64,000 bases of DNA, taken from CAXBCP01 sp047638395 (GTDB lineage Bacteria; Pseudomonadota; Alphaproteobacteria; MPNO01; UBA830). The DNA is taken from assembly GCA_047638395.1 (NCBI GenBank), contig JBLIMV010000013.1, forward strand, positions 1-64,000. The letters are read 5' to 3'. The position numbers and the translations under genes are program-made. Numbering within the stretch: the stretch's first letter is position 1; every line of letters begins with the position of its first letter. The notes under the pieces are model-generated. The model had not been told where the DNA came from. It saw nothing but the letters and a program-made list of their open reading frames with translations, and did no database searches. This document shows positions 1-7,713 of the stretch, in pieces.

Positions 1-991
1 CATAGAGCTCCATATGGTCCAGCATCGCGTGAATGCGCGATTCCGCGAATTCATCTTTCAGCACGAACGAAAACAGTCCGCTGGCGCCGGTGAAATCCCG
101 TTTCCAGATATCATGACCGGGATGGTCGGGCAGGGCAGGGTGAAGCACGCGATCGACTTCAGGCCGTGCCTGGAGCCAATGGGCAAGCTTGAGACCGGTT
201 TCCATATGGCGGTCGAGGCGTACTTTCAGTGTGCGCAACCCGCGGAGCGCCAGATACACATCATCCGGCCCCGAATTCGCACCGAGGGCGGCGGCCGACG
301 GACGCACGATGTCCCAGTGTTCCTCGGTGGTCGTGATCAGACCCATCATGACGTCCGAATGGCCGACGATGTATTTCGTCGCTGCCATCGCACAGACATC
401 GACACCGTTCTCGAACGGTTTGAAGTAAATGCCGGCCGACCAGGTATCGTCCATCATCACGACGCAGCCAGCCTTGTGGGCTTCTTCGGCGATGGCCGGG
501 ATATCCTGCATATCGAAGGTTATGGAGCCGGGGGCTTCGACATAGACGATCTTTGTGTTCGGGCGGATCAGGTCTTTGATGCCGGCGCCGATCTTCGGAT
601 CGTAATAGGTTGTCTCAACGCCGAACCGCCCCACAATGTTGTCGCAGAAATTCCGCGCCGGGCCGTAGACGCAATCGACCATAAGAATGTGATCGCCCTG
701 TTTCAGATAGGCGAGCATGGCGGCGTTGATTGCCGCAAGACCGGATCCCAGGGCGATGGAGCGATAGCCGCCGGAAATGGCGGCATATGCTTCTTCAAGC
801 GCTTCATGGGTCGGTGTGCCGTGACGGCCATAGGTGTAAACGCCGGGTTCCCAACGATGATCGCGGCGATAATTCATCTCCGCGACGGAGCCCCACGCAA
901 TGGTCGACGCGTGATAGACCGGCGGATTGATGATGCCGTGGTTCGACTTGGGATCGCGTCCCTTATGGACGATTTTTGTATCTTCTTTCAT
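1..991 (-). CDS. metC: Cystathionine beta-lyase / Cys-Met metabolism PLP enzyme, 3' end cut by window
   Basis: PLP-dependent lyase of the Cys/Met metabolism family, expected to cleave cystathionine to homocysteine, pyruvate and ammonia in the cytoplasm. About 330 residues are visible and the C-terminus lies beyond the window edge. The N-terminus reads MKEDTKIVHKGRDP, followed by the family features NPPVYHASTIAW and YTYGRHGTPT, the cofactor-contacting MMDDTW, and the PLP lysine at about residue 206 in AATKYIVGHSD. The ATG at 991 is the only sensible start, because upstream ATG codons are in another frame. It sits 50 bp downstream of the sulfurtransferase gene on the same strand, so the two probably form a sulfur-metabolism operon. 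The family is certain. The exact substrate (cystathionine versus methionine or O-acetylhomoserine chemistry) is inferred from the overall sequence style. Confidence 0.9.
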   Translation of the reverse strand, partial: MKEDTKIVHKGRDPKSNHGIINPPVYHASTIAWGSVAEMNYRRDHRWEPGVYTYGRHGTPTHEALEEAYAAISGGYRSIALGSGLAAINAAMLAYLKQGDHILMVDCVYGPARNFCDNIVGRFGVETTYYDPKIGAGIKDLIRPNTKIVYVEAPGSITFDMQDIPAIAEEAHKAGCVVMMDDTWSAGIYFKPFENGVDVCAMAATKYIVGHSDVMMGLITTTEEHWDIVRPSAAALGANSGPDDVYLALRGLRTLKVRLDRHMETGLKLAHWLQARPEVDRVLHPALPDHPGHDIWKRDFTGASGLFSFVLKDEFAESRIHAMLDHMELY

Positions 992-1042
992 GACACCCGG
1001 AATGCTGTGAGGAATGGAGGTCGCACCATAGTCTTGCTGGGT

Positions 1043-1894
1043 TCAGGTTTCTACCGGTGTATCGGTGCGGCTGCCCCATTCGGTCCATGATCCGTCATAG
1101 ATGGCGACATCGTCTTTTCCGGTCAGGTGCATGGCAAGTGCGAGCACGCAGGCGGTGATGCCGGATCCGCAGGTGGTCACCACGGGCCGCGCCGTATCGA
1201 TGCCGGATGCCGCGAGGCTTGCCGATAGTTCGGCGGCCGGGCGGATTGTCGAGGTGGCCGGGTCGATCAGCGTGTTGAAGGGCAGGTTATAACTGCCGGG
1301 AATATGGCCCGAGCGGCATTCGAGGCGGGGTTCGGGCTCGGCGGCGGCGAACCGTCCGGCCGACCGGGCGTCCAGAACCTGTTCCATGCCGGTGTCCAGA
1401 TTTGCACGTACATCATCAAGTGACCGGACCATTGCCGGATTGAAGTTTGCTTTGAATGACGCGTCGGGGATTTTGGCGGCATCCGTCGACAGGGCGCGGC
1501 CTTCTGCCCGCCATTTGACCGATCCGCCGTCGAGCAAGGATACCCGGTCATGGCCAAACGCGCGAAGCGCCCACCAGACACGGGCCGATGTCATCATCGA
1601 GACATTGTCGTAAACGACGACATGGTGGTCGTTGGAAATACCGAGCGCGTTCATGTGGCGCGCGAACGTCGCTTCATCGGGCATCATGTGGGGCAGGGAC
1701 GATGCCGGATCGGCGATCGCATCAATGTCCCAGAAGATGGCACCCGGTATATGCCCGGCGTTGAAGTCCTCGATCCCGGTGCGCTCGACAGTCGGCAGCG
1801 TCCATGTCGCATCGACAATGCGCACTGACGGGTTATCGAGCTGAGAGGCCAGCCATTCTGTTTCGACCAGTGTCGGAACTGCTTTGTCGGTCAT
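1043..1894 (-). CDS. sseA: 3-mercaptopyruvate sulfurtransferase (two rhodanese domains)
   Basis: Transfers sulfur from 3-mercaptopyruvate (or thiosulfate) to thiol acceptors or cyanide. The 283-residue protein has two rhodanese domains. The first, with the typical opening LVETEWLASQLDN, is non-catalytic. The second carries the active-site loop CGSGITA with the nucleophilic Cys at about residue 242, which is the mercaptopyruvate-type loop. The open frame extends 72 codons further upstream, but that extension crosses a terminator hairpin and has no family resemblance. The ATG at 1894 has GGAGAG about 7 bases upstream and begins MTDKAVPTLVE, so it is chosen. The gene precedes the metC-like lyase, which also handles sulfur amino acids. 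Confidence 0.93.
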   Translation of the reverse strand: MTDKAVPTLVETEWLASQLDNPSVRIVDATWTLPTVERTGIEDFNAGHIPGAIFWDIDAIADPASSLPHMMPDEATFARHMNALGISNDHHVVVYDNVSMMTSARVWWALRAFGHDRVSLLDGGSVKWRAEGRALSTDAAKIPDASFKANFNPAMVRSLDDVRANLDTGMEQVLDARSAGRFAAAEPEPRLECRSGHIPGSYNLPFNTLIDPATSTIRPAAELSASLAASGIDTARPVVTTCGSGITACVLALAMHLTGKDDVAIYDGSWTEWGSRTDTPVET

Positions 1895-1970
1895 CCTGCA
1901 ATCTCTCCGGATATTTGAGTCTTCGGCTGGATTGAAAATAGACCGTTTGACGCAGGATGTAAGCGCCTGA

Positions 1971-1998
1971 CAAAAAAAGACCGCCCCGAAGGACGGCC
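1971..1998 (-). terminator. Rho-independent terminator (minus strand)
   Basis: On the minus strand an 8-bp stem (GGCCGTCC / GGGCGGTC, two G-U pairs) closes on a TTCG tetraloop and is followed by seven U residues. It lies 77 bases upstream of the sulfurtransferase start and therefore ends a transcript that begins to its right on the minus strand, where no convincing protein gene ends. See the candidate RNA at 1971-2085. Confidence 0.8.
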
Positions 1999-2085
1999 AA
2001 GTGCGGGGTGGAGGGGATAAAGTTAGTTGGGACGAACGGCCAAACTGTCCTGCCCGAAGCCGTTCGTCCCGCGCACAACGGGGAG
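1971..2085 (-). ncRNA. Candidate small RNA or attenuator leader upstream of sseA
   Basis: Minus-strand segment containing, in order, a perfect 12-bp inverted repeat (arms 2059-2070 and 2029-2040, 18-base loop), a single-stranded pyrimidine-rich stretch with UCCCCUCC that could pair with Shine-Dalgarno sequences, and the terminator at 1971-1998. A hairpin, an anti-SD-like C/U stretch and a U-tailed hairpin together are a common layout for trans-acting small RNAs in alphaproteobacteria. It could equally be a terminated leader of the downstream sulfurtransferase gene. The 5' end is a guess and no convincing promoter was found. The region 1895-2434 holds no confident protein gene. Confidence 0.4.
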
Positions 2086-2118
2086 CGAGCCCGCATGTGC
2101 GCTGTCTCAAATATCTGT

Positions 2119-2268
2119 TCAGCGGCGGAAACGGTGCACCGTAATTACCGGGGCCACCCGCCGTTCAATGCGCCGGCGGAAGACGGCGCGGTCATCTACA
2201 ATTATGTGATCGGCGGCATAGGCATCCCGTGGCGACATACGGGGACCCCGTGCTACAATCCGCACCAT
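2119..2268 (-). CDS. Possible 49-residue arginine-rich small protein
   Basis: A short frame opens with ATG at 2268, preceded by AGGAAAC as a possible ribosome binding site, and ends at TGA 2119. The product is about 49 residues and ends in an Arg-rich tail with VDDRAVFRRRIERRV. I recognise no family. It is divergent from the PepSY gene and lies just upstream of the candidate RNA at 1971-2085. GC-rich DNA often yields such frames by chance, so this is only a possibility, supported by the spacing of its ribosome binding site and its position in an otherwise empty segment. Confidence 0.25.
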   Translation of the reverse strand: MVRIVARGPRMSPRDAYAADHIIVDDRAVFRRRIERRVAPVITVHRFRR

Positions 2269-2394
2269 GTTTCCTGTATTGGAGGTTGCCGGTCCGGCGA
2301 AATCTATGTTGGTCATCAGACAAATCCTGTCATCTGTTTCCGAGTTCATGAGGCGACTATGCCGAATCCTGCCTGACATGAACCTGAACGGTCT

Positions 2395-2412
2395 GTTCAT
2401 CCTGCGTTCATC
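2395..2412 (+). promoter_or_regulatory. Direct repeat GTTCATC-N4-GTTCATC, candidate OmpR-family operator
   Basis: Two identical GTTCATC heptamers start at 2395 and 2406, an 11-bp period that matches one helical turn and the tandem half-site spacing bound by OmpR/PhoB-type regulators. They lie directly upstream of the PepSY gene, which is followed by an OmpR-family regulator gene, so autoregulation of the operon is the natural inference. Confidence 0.4.
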
Positions 2413-2434
2413 GAAGGGTCCGCATATTGGTGGT

Positions 2435-2782
2435 GTGAGACGTAAATTTTTGATCAGTGCGGGGGCACTCGCTGTGGCAAGCCTGTTGCCGTCGCTCAGC
2501 GAAGCCGCGGCCAAGGATCATGAACGTGCCCGGAAGGCCGTGAAGTCCGGCAAAATTCTGCCGCTCAAAAAAGTTCTTCAGCGTATTTCCAAGAAATACC
2601 CCGGAAAAGTGGTCGATGCGGACGTCCGCGAGGTTCTCAACAAGAAGACAAAGAAGAAGGAATGGCTCTATTTCCTGAAAGTGATCGACAAGAAGGGACG
2701 GGTGACCGACCTGACCGTCGATGCGAGAACGGCCATGGTGCGCGTGGCAAAACGCGGCGGCCCCTTGAAGAAGAAAGGCTGA
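2435..2782 (+). CDS. Secreted PepSY-domain protein upstream of two-component system
   Basis: Small periplasmic protein with an N-terminal export signal (RRKFLISAGALAVASLLPS followed by an Ala-rich cleavage region) and one PepSY-like domain (KILPLKKVLQRISKKYPGK, then two beta strands around EWLYFLKVIDKKGRVTDL). PepSY domains are thought to bind or inhibit extracytoplasmic partners. The frame is open back to ATG codons at 2267 and 2378. The GTG at 2435 is preferred because it begins directly with the positively charged end of the signal peptide and leaves the GTTCATC repeats outside the gene. ATG 2378 is the main alternative. The stop is 4 bases before the response regulator start, which indicates co-translation, and a role in modulating the sensor kinase is inferred. 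Confidence 0.75.
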   Translation: MRRKFLISAGALAVASLLPSLSEAAAKDHERARKAVKSGKILPLKKVLQRISKKYPGKVVDADVREVLNKKTKKKEWLYFLKVIDKKGRVTDLTVDARTAMVRVAKRGGPLKKKG

Positions 2783-2786
2783 GTCG

Positions 2787-3461
2787 TTGCGCGCGCTCGT
2801 TGTCGAGGATGACCAGGACCTGGCCCGCCAATTGACCGAGGCGCTTGTCGAGACCGGTTATGCGGTCGACACCGCCCATGATGGCGAAGAAGGACATTTT
2901 CTCGGCGATACGGAGCCCTATGACGTCATCGTTCTCGATATTGGTTTGCCCGTGATGGATGGTATCGAGGTGCTGGAACAATGGCGCGCGGCGGAGAAAT
3001 CCACCCCTGTACTGATTCTGACGGCCCGGGATCGCTGGCGCGAAAAAATCGCCGGGCTTGATGCCGGTGCCGATGATTATGTGACCAAGCCGTTCCAGAT
3101 GGAGGAAGTGCTGGCGCGTATTCGGGCCCTGGTACGGCGATCGACGGGCAACACGTCGCCGGTTCTGACCGCGGGGCCCGTCGCACTTGATCCCAGTGCA
3201 TCGGTCGTGACGGTGGATGACCGCCAGGTGAAGCTGACGGCCCATGAATACAAGCTGCTGGCGTATATGATGCATCATAAGGGCAAGGTCCTGTCGCGGA
3301 CCGAGTTGATCGAACATATTTATGCGCAGGATTTCGACAAGGATTCGAACACCATCGAGGTCTTTGTCGGGCGGTTGCGCAAGAAACTTGGCGTCGATGT
3401 GATCCACACTATTCGCGGCCTCGGCTACAAGCTGTCCGACGGGGATGACGCCGCGGTTTAA
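2787..3461 (+). CDS. OmpR-family response regulator
   Basis: 224-residue DNA-binding response regulator. The receiver domain (about 1-115) has the acidic pair E7/D8/D9, the phosphoacceptor Asp51 in VIVLDIGLP, and the conserved Lys in YVTKPF. The C-terminal winged helix (about 125-220) shows LTAHEYKLLAYM, the recognition-helix region NTIEVFVGRLRKKLG and the terminal hairpin IRGLGYKL. This is the QseB/PhoP-like subgroup. The start is TTG at 2787, with GAAAGG upstream. The preceding PepSY gene ends 4 bases earlier and the following sensor kinase overlaps by 17 bases, so all three form one translation-coupled operon. Confidence 0.93.
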   Translation: MRALVVEDDQDLARQLTEALVETGYAVDTAHDGEEGHFLGDTEPYDVIVLDIGLPVMDGIEVLEQWRAAEKSTPVLILTARDRWREKIAGLDAGADDYVTKPFQMEEVLARIRALVRRSTGNTSPVLTAGPVALDPSASVVTVDDRQVKLTAHEYKLLAYMMHHKGKVLSRTELIEHIYAQDFDKDSNTIEVFVGRLRKKLGVDVIHTIRGLGYKLSDGDDAAV

Positions 3462-4827
3462 CACCCGGTCCCTTGCCACCCGGCTGATCCTCGGCTCCGC
3501 CGTCTGGATCGTCGCGGCGCTCGTGGTGGGCGGGCTGCTGCTGGCCAGTTTGTTCCAGGGCCACGTTCAGCGGATATTCGATGACCGCCAGGTGATCATG
3601 CTCGACAGCCTGATCGTCGTTACCCGTGTGAACGCCAAGGGCGAGCTTGAACTGACCCGCCCGCCGGGCGATCCGGAATTCGAGAGACCGTTATCGGGCC
3701 GGTACTGGCAGATTACGCCGCCTGCCGGTGCGCCCTTGCGGTCGCGCTCGCTGTGGGATCAAACCCTGAAACTGCCCGAGGCTTCATCCGCGCGAACTGG
3801 CGTGCGGCGCTACATTGTGCGGGGCCCTCAGGATGAAGAATTGCGCGTACTGGAGCGCGATATTTCGCTTCCGGGCTCCGACAAGGCTTTTCGATACGCG
3901 GTTGGTATCGATTACGCAGAGGTCGAAGGCCTCGTGCAGCCATTCGTTATAACGCTTGTGTGGTCATTGGGCGTGTTGGGCATCGGCCTTGTCATCGGGG
4001 CAATGGTTCAGGTGCGCTATGGCCTGCGCCCGCTCAGTCGTATCCGTGACGCGCTATCCGCGATCCGGACGGGCAAGACAGAGCGGCTCGAAGGAAACTT
4101 CCCGACCGAGGTCACGCCGCTTGCCGATGAGATAAACCTGCTGCTCGATCACATTGGCCAGGTGGTGGACCGCGCGCGAACCCATGTCGGCAATCTTGCA
4201 CATGCGCTGAAAACGCCCCTGACGGTTCTGACGAACGAAGCTGGGACGGATGATGGCCAGCTGGCAAGCACGGTCCGGCGACAGACCGATACGATGCGCC
4301 GCCGCGTTGATCATTACCTGACCCGGGCGCAAACCGCGGCGACGGCGGGGGTTATCGGCGCGCGCATCGATGCGCGCCCGGTGCTCGACGACCTGAGCCG
4401 AACATTGGGCAAGATCAACCGCTTCCGGCACCTGGAAATCGACGTGGTCGCGAACGGCGAAATCCCGTCCTTCCGGGGTGACCGCCAGGACCTGGAAGAA
4501 ATGGCCGGTAACCTGATGGAAAATGCCTGCAAATGGGCAACAGGCCGGGTTTGCGTCATGGCCGATGGCGTCAATGGCGAGCTTCGGCTGGCGATAGAAG
4601 ATGACGGCCCGGGATTGCCGGCGGATCAGCGCAAGCAGGCGCTTGCACGCGGCGGAAGACTGGACGAAACCGTGCAGGGCTCGGGGCTCGGCCTGTCAAT
4701 CGTGCAGGAAATATCGTCGCTCTATGGCGGCAGTTTTGCGCTGGAAGATTCCGCCATGGGTGGCCTGCGCGCCGTTCTGACATTGCCGGCCGCCCCGATG
4801 CAGGCATCGCGAGCGGCCGCCGAGTAA
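3445..4827 (+). CDS. Sensor histidine kinase (QseC/PhoQ-like)
   Basis: Inner-membrane sensor kinase of 460 residues that partners the overlapping OmpR-type regulator. Transmembrane helices lie at about 14-37 and 165-190, enclosing a periplasmic sensor region of about 125 residues with no recognised domain. A HAMP linker follows (about 190-240, RPLSRIRDALSAIRTG). The dimerisation helix carries the phosphoacceptor His253 in NLAHALKTPLTVL. The ATPase domain shows the N box NLMENACKWA, the G1 box EDDGPGLP and the G2 region GSGLGLSIV. The ATG at 3445 overlaps the regulator gene by 17 bases. The stimulus cannot be read from the sequence. The PepSY neighbour suggests an envelope or divalent-cation signal. 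Confidence 0.93.
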   Translation: MTPRFNTRSLATRLILGSAVWIVAALVVGGLLLASLFQGHVQRIFDDRQVIMLDSLIVVTRVNAKGELELTRPPGDPEFERPLSGRYWQITPPAGAPLRSRSLWDQTLKLPEASSARTGVRRYIVRGPQDEELRVLERDISLPGSDKAFRYAVGIDYAEVEGLVQPFVITLVWSLGVLGIGLVIGAMVQVRYGLRPLSRIRDALSAIRTGKTERLEGNFPTEVTPLADEINLLLDHIGQVVDRARTHVGNLAHALKTPLTVLTNEAGTDDGQLASTVRRQTDTMRRRVDHYLTRAQTAATAGVIGARIDARPVLDDLSRTLGKINRFRHLEIDVVANGEIPSFRGDRQDLEEMAGNLMENACKWATGRVCVMADGVNGELRLAIEDDGPGLPADQRKQALARGGRLDETVQGSGLGLSIVQEISSLYGGSFALEDSAMGGLRAVLTLPAAPMQASRAAAE

Positions 4828-4834
4828 TCAGTTT

Positions 4835-5818
4835 TTACAGATCGACCGTCCACATCTGGGCATCGGGGTAGCGGCTGCCGGCGGTGAAGTCGGGCGGGAT
4901 GGAATCGAACAGTTCCTGCAATTCATCGGCCGACAGTGAAATCTCGGTCGCCGCGATATTCAGATTCAGATGTTCCAACCGCTTGCTGCCCGGGATTGGC
5001 AGGACGTTGTCACCCTGCGCCATAACCCACGCGAGGGCGATCTGGGCCGGGGTGCATCCCTTGGCTTTGGCGAGCGCTTCAATCGGCGCGATAACGGCGA
5101 CGTTGTGCTTTAGATTGTCTCCCTGAAAACGCGGGTGGTCACGGCGGCGATCCTTTTCAGCCATATCTCCATCGGCCTTGATTGCACCGGTCAGCATGCC
5201 GCGCCCGAGCGGTGAATAGGCGATATAGGTCACGCCCAGTTCGGTGCAGACGGGCAGGTGATCGTTCAGCGCAAACTGCGTCCAGAGAGACAGCTCGCTC
5301 TGTAGTGCGGAAATCGGGTGAACCGCATGCGCGCGCCGCAGCGTCTCGGAGGAGCATTCAGACAGGCCGAGCGCGCGGACTTTACCTTCTTTCACAAGTT
5401 CGGACATCGTGCCGACAGTATCTTCAATCGGCACTTCCTTATCGACGCGGTGCTGGAAATAGAGATCGATGACGTCGAGGTTCAGTCGTTTCAGGCTCGC
5501 TTCGCAAGCTTCGCGGACATATTCGGGTCGACCGTCGGCACCGCGTTCGGAATCCTTGGCGTAGATATTACCGAACTTGGTGGCGAGAACCACGTTGTCG
5601 CGCCGCCCGGCAATGGCCTTGCCGACCAGGGTCTCGTTGGATCCGCCGCCATAGGCATCCGCGGTGTCGATAAAGCTGACGCCGCTGTCGATCGCCGCCT
5701 GGATGGTGGCGATGGATTCGGTTTCGTCTGCGGGGCCGTAAATGCCGGTCATGGTCATGCAGCCGAGGCCAATTTCAGATGTCTCAATATCGCTATTGCC
5801 GAGCTTCTTGGTTTTCAT
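4835..5818 (-). CDS. Aldo/keto reductase
   Basis: 327-residue NADPH-dependent aldo/keto reductase of the group that includes YajO/AKR13-like and pyridoxal reductases. A TIM barrel is indicated by IGLGCMTMTGIYG at the first strand. The catalytic tetrad is visible: Asp in FIDTADAYGG, Tyr in the same motif, Lys in LATKFG and His in YFQHRVD. The cofactor-binding end has LPIPGSKRLEHL. A further ATG lies 15 bases upstream at 5833, but 5818 has GAGGGAG seven bases before it and begins MKTKKLGNSDIE, typical of the family. The gene stands alone and converges with the sensor kinase. The physiological carbonyl substrate is unknown. Confidence 0.92.
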   Translation of the reverse strand: MKTKKLGNSDIETSEIGLGCMTMTGIYGPADETESIATIQAAIDSGVSFIDTADAYGGGSNETLVGKAIAGRRDNVVLATKFGNIYAKDSERGADGRPEYVREACEASLKRLNLDVIDLYFQHRVDKEVPIEDTVGTMSELVKEGKVRALGLSECSSETLRRAHAVHPISALQSELSLWTQFALNDHLPVCTELGVTYIAYSPLGRGMLTGAIKADGDMAEKDRRRDHPRFQGDNLKHNVAVIAPIEALAKAKGCTPAQIALAWVMAQGDNVLPIPGSKRLEHLNLNIAATEISLSADELQELFDSIPPDFTAGSRYPDAQMWTVDL

Positions 5819-5946
5819 GGCGGGCTCCCTCATTTTTCTATCATTTAGTTATGGAGCCGCGGGCGGGTGACCGCAAGACGGGAACGTGATTTCCGTTTTA
5901 CCGGCCCCGTCTGCTATGACCCGCCGGATAGAACAGGAGAAACGCG

Positions 5947-7173
5947 ATGGCTGTAACATCTACAAAAATTGAATTCCCGGGCGCCCTGGGCGAGACCCTT
6001 GCAGCACGCCTCGACTCTGGCCCCGGTGCGCCGCGCGCCTACGCATTATTCGCGCATTGTTTCACCTGTTCGAAGGACGTGTTTGCGGCAACCCGCATTG
6101 CCGAAGCACTGGCCGGGCAGGGGATCGCGACGCTCCGGTTCGATTTTACGGGCCTTGGTGCGAGCGACGGGGAATTTGCCAACACCAATTTTTCGTCCAA
6201 CGTGGACGATCTGGTCGCGGCGTCGGACTATCTGCGTGCGCATCATGCGGCGCCGGCAATCCTGATCGGTCATTCGCTTGGGGGCGCCGCTGTGCTGGCG
6301 GCGGCGGGCCGTGTTGCGGAAGCCAAGGCGGTTGTGACCATCGGTGCGCCGTCCGATCCCGGGCATGTCAGCCATCTGTTCAGCGGAGACATCGACAAGA
6401 TCGAAGCGGATGGCGTGGCGGAAGTGAAACTCGCCGGGCGACCGTTCACGCTCAAGAAGCAGTTTCTCGAAGACATTGCCGGTCAGCGCCTGGCCGACGG
6501 AATTGCGGCAATGCGCAAAGCGCTCCTCGTGTTTCATGCGCCGCGCGACGACTATGTCGATATCTCGAATGCGGCTGAGATTTTCGGTGCCGCAAAGCAT
6601 CCGAAAAGTTTCGTGTCGCTGGATGATGCGGATCATCTGCTCACCCGTAAAGACGATGCAATCTATGTTGCGGATGTGATTGCAGCGTGGGTCCACCGGT
6701 ACCTCGATGCCGAGGCGGTCAGCGACCCGGATGAAGCTGTAGCGGGGGTTGTGACCGTGACCGAGAACGGTATCGGAAAGTTCGGTCAGGACATCTCTGT
6801 CGGCCCGCATCTGTTCCACGCCGATGAGCCGCCATCTGTCGGCGGCAGGAACACCGGTCCCACGCCCTATCAGCTGCTTTCCGCCGGTCTCGGCGCCTGC
6901 ACGACGATGACGTTGCGGCTCTATGCGGGCCACAAGAAGATACCGCTGGAACGGGTGTCGGTAGATGTCCGCCACAACAAGACCCATGCGGAAGACTGCG
7001 AGTCCTGTGAGACCCGCGATGGCAAGGTCGATACGTTCGAACGTGAGATCACGCTGGAAGGTGACCTGGATGCCGAGACCCGCCAACGTCTGTTGGAAAT
7101 AGCGGATAAATGTCCGGTGCACCGGACGCTGCATGCCGAAGTTCAGATCGTCACGACACTGAAGGACGCCTAG
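5947..7173 (+). CDS. Alpha/beta hydrolase - OsmC fusion protein
   Basis: 408-residue two-domain cytoplasmic protein. Residues about 1-255 form an alpha/beta hydrolase with the nucleophile elbow GHSLGG (Ser110) and a late catalytic His in DDADHLLT. Residues about 265-408 form an OsmC/Ohr-type domain, in which the peroxidatic-style Cys318 (LGACTTMTLRLYAGH) and Cys389 (ADKCPVHRTL) are both present. OsmC proteins reduce organic hydroperoxides using these cysteines. The fusion is a known bacterial arrangement. Linking ester or lipid hydrolysis with peroxide reduction is inferred. The ATG at 5947 has AGGAG ten bases upstream. No redox regulator gene is adjacent. Confidence 0.92.
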   Translation: MAVTSTKIEFPGALGETLAARLDSGPGAPRAYALFAHCFTCSKDVFAATRIAEALAGQGIATLRFDFTGLGASDGEFANTNFSSNVDDLVAASDYLRAHHAAPAILIGHSLGGAAVLAAAGRVAEAKAVVTIGAPSDPGHVSHLFSGDIDKIEADGVAEVKLAGRPFTLKKQFLEDIAGQRLADGIAAMRKALLVFHAPRDDYVDISNAAEIFGAAKHPKSFVSLDDADHLLTRKDDAIYVADVIAAWVHRYLDAEAVSDPDEAVAGVVTVTENGIGKFGQDISVGPHLFHADEPPSVGGRNTGPTPYQLLSAGLGACTTMTLRLYAGHKKIPLERVSVDVRHNKTHAEDCESCETRDGKVDTFEREITLEGDLDAETRQRLLEIADKCPVHRTLHAEVQIVTTLKDA

Positions 7174-7174
7174 T

Positions 7175-7630
7175 TCACCAGTAACGGCCCGTGCTGCCGA
7201 TCACGGAGTTAACCAGCCCGATCACCAGATTGACCGTCACCAGGATACGGATCTGGTTGAGGTTCGCCCCGGCTGTCGGAATGTCTCCGGCGGCCAGTGC
7301 GTTACGAAACCGCTTATAGGGCGCGAACCAGAGATGCAGATAGATGGCGATCATGATCAGCCCGATGCCGTGCATCAGATGAATATGCATCGGTAAGCCG
7401 GCAAACCCGCCCCACACCTTGAAAATCATCAGATAGCCCGTCAGCGGCAGCAATATTACTGCCATCCAGACCCATGGGAAAAACTTCGCGAAGACCCGTC
7501 CCCATAACGGCGCGCGCACTGGCGGCTCGAGCTCTCCTGCGGCGAGGCGGAGTACCATGATCGCAAAGAACATCCCGCCGACCCAGATGAGGGCGGTGAG
7601 GAGGTGAAGGCCGAGGGCAACGGTGATCAT
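7175..7630 (-). CDS. CopD-like four-helix membrane protein
   Basis: 151-residue integral membrane protein with four predicted helices (about 2-28, 47-70, 80-100, 125-147). The start MITVALGLHLLTALIWVGG, with His9 and Trp, and MHIHLMHGIGL with further His residues resemble the CopD / DUF2269-like family of heme- or copper-associated membrane proteins. It ends 1 base after the convergent fusion gene and is divergently transcribed from the moxR gene across an 83-bp gap. Function is not established. A role in metal or heme handling would fit the histidines and the copper genes at 10-11 kb, but that is inference. Confidence 0.7.
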   Translation of the reverse strand: MITVALGLHLLTALIWVGGMFFAIMVLRLAAGELEPPVRAPLWGRVFAKFFPWVWMAVILLPLTGYLMIFKVWGGFAGLPMHIHLMHGIGLIMIAIYLHLWFAPYKRFRNALAAGDIPTAGANLNQIRILVTVNLVIGLVNSVIGSTGRYW

Positions 7631-7713
7631 TGTCTGTGTCTCGCTTGATCGGGGGTTAGGCGTGCATTAGGTTTCCGCGATATCCTAGTCTTTTCCTCCA
7701 GGAAGATCACTTC

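Noticed and set aside
14..1090. Long plus-strand frame over the metC-like gene
   Set aside because: It is antisense to a clear PLP lyase with an intact active site and shows no family pattern.
1895..2110. 72-residue N-terminal extension of the sulfurtransferase frame
   Set aside because: It crosses a terminator hairpin, and the ATG at 1894 has a ribosome binding site and starts the family pattern.
6046..7134. 362-residue minus-strand frame
   Set aside because: Antisense shadow of the hydrolase-OsmC gene; Arg/His-rich composition without motifs.
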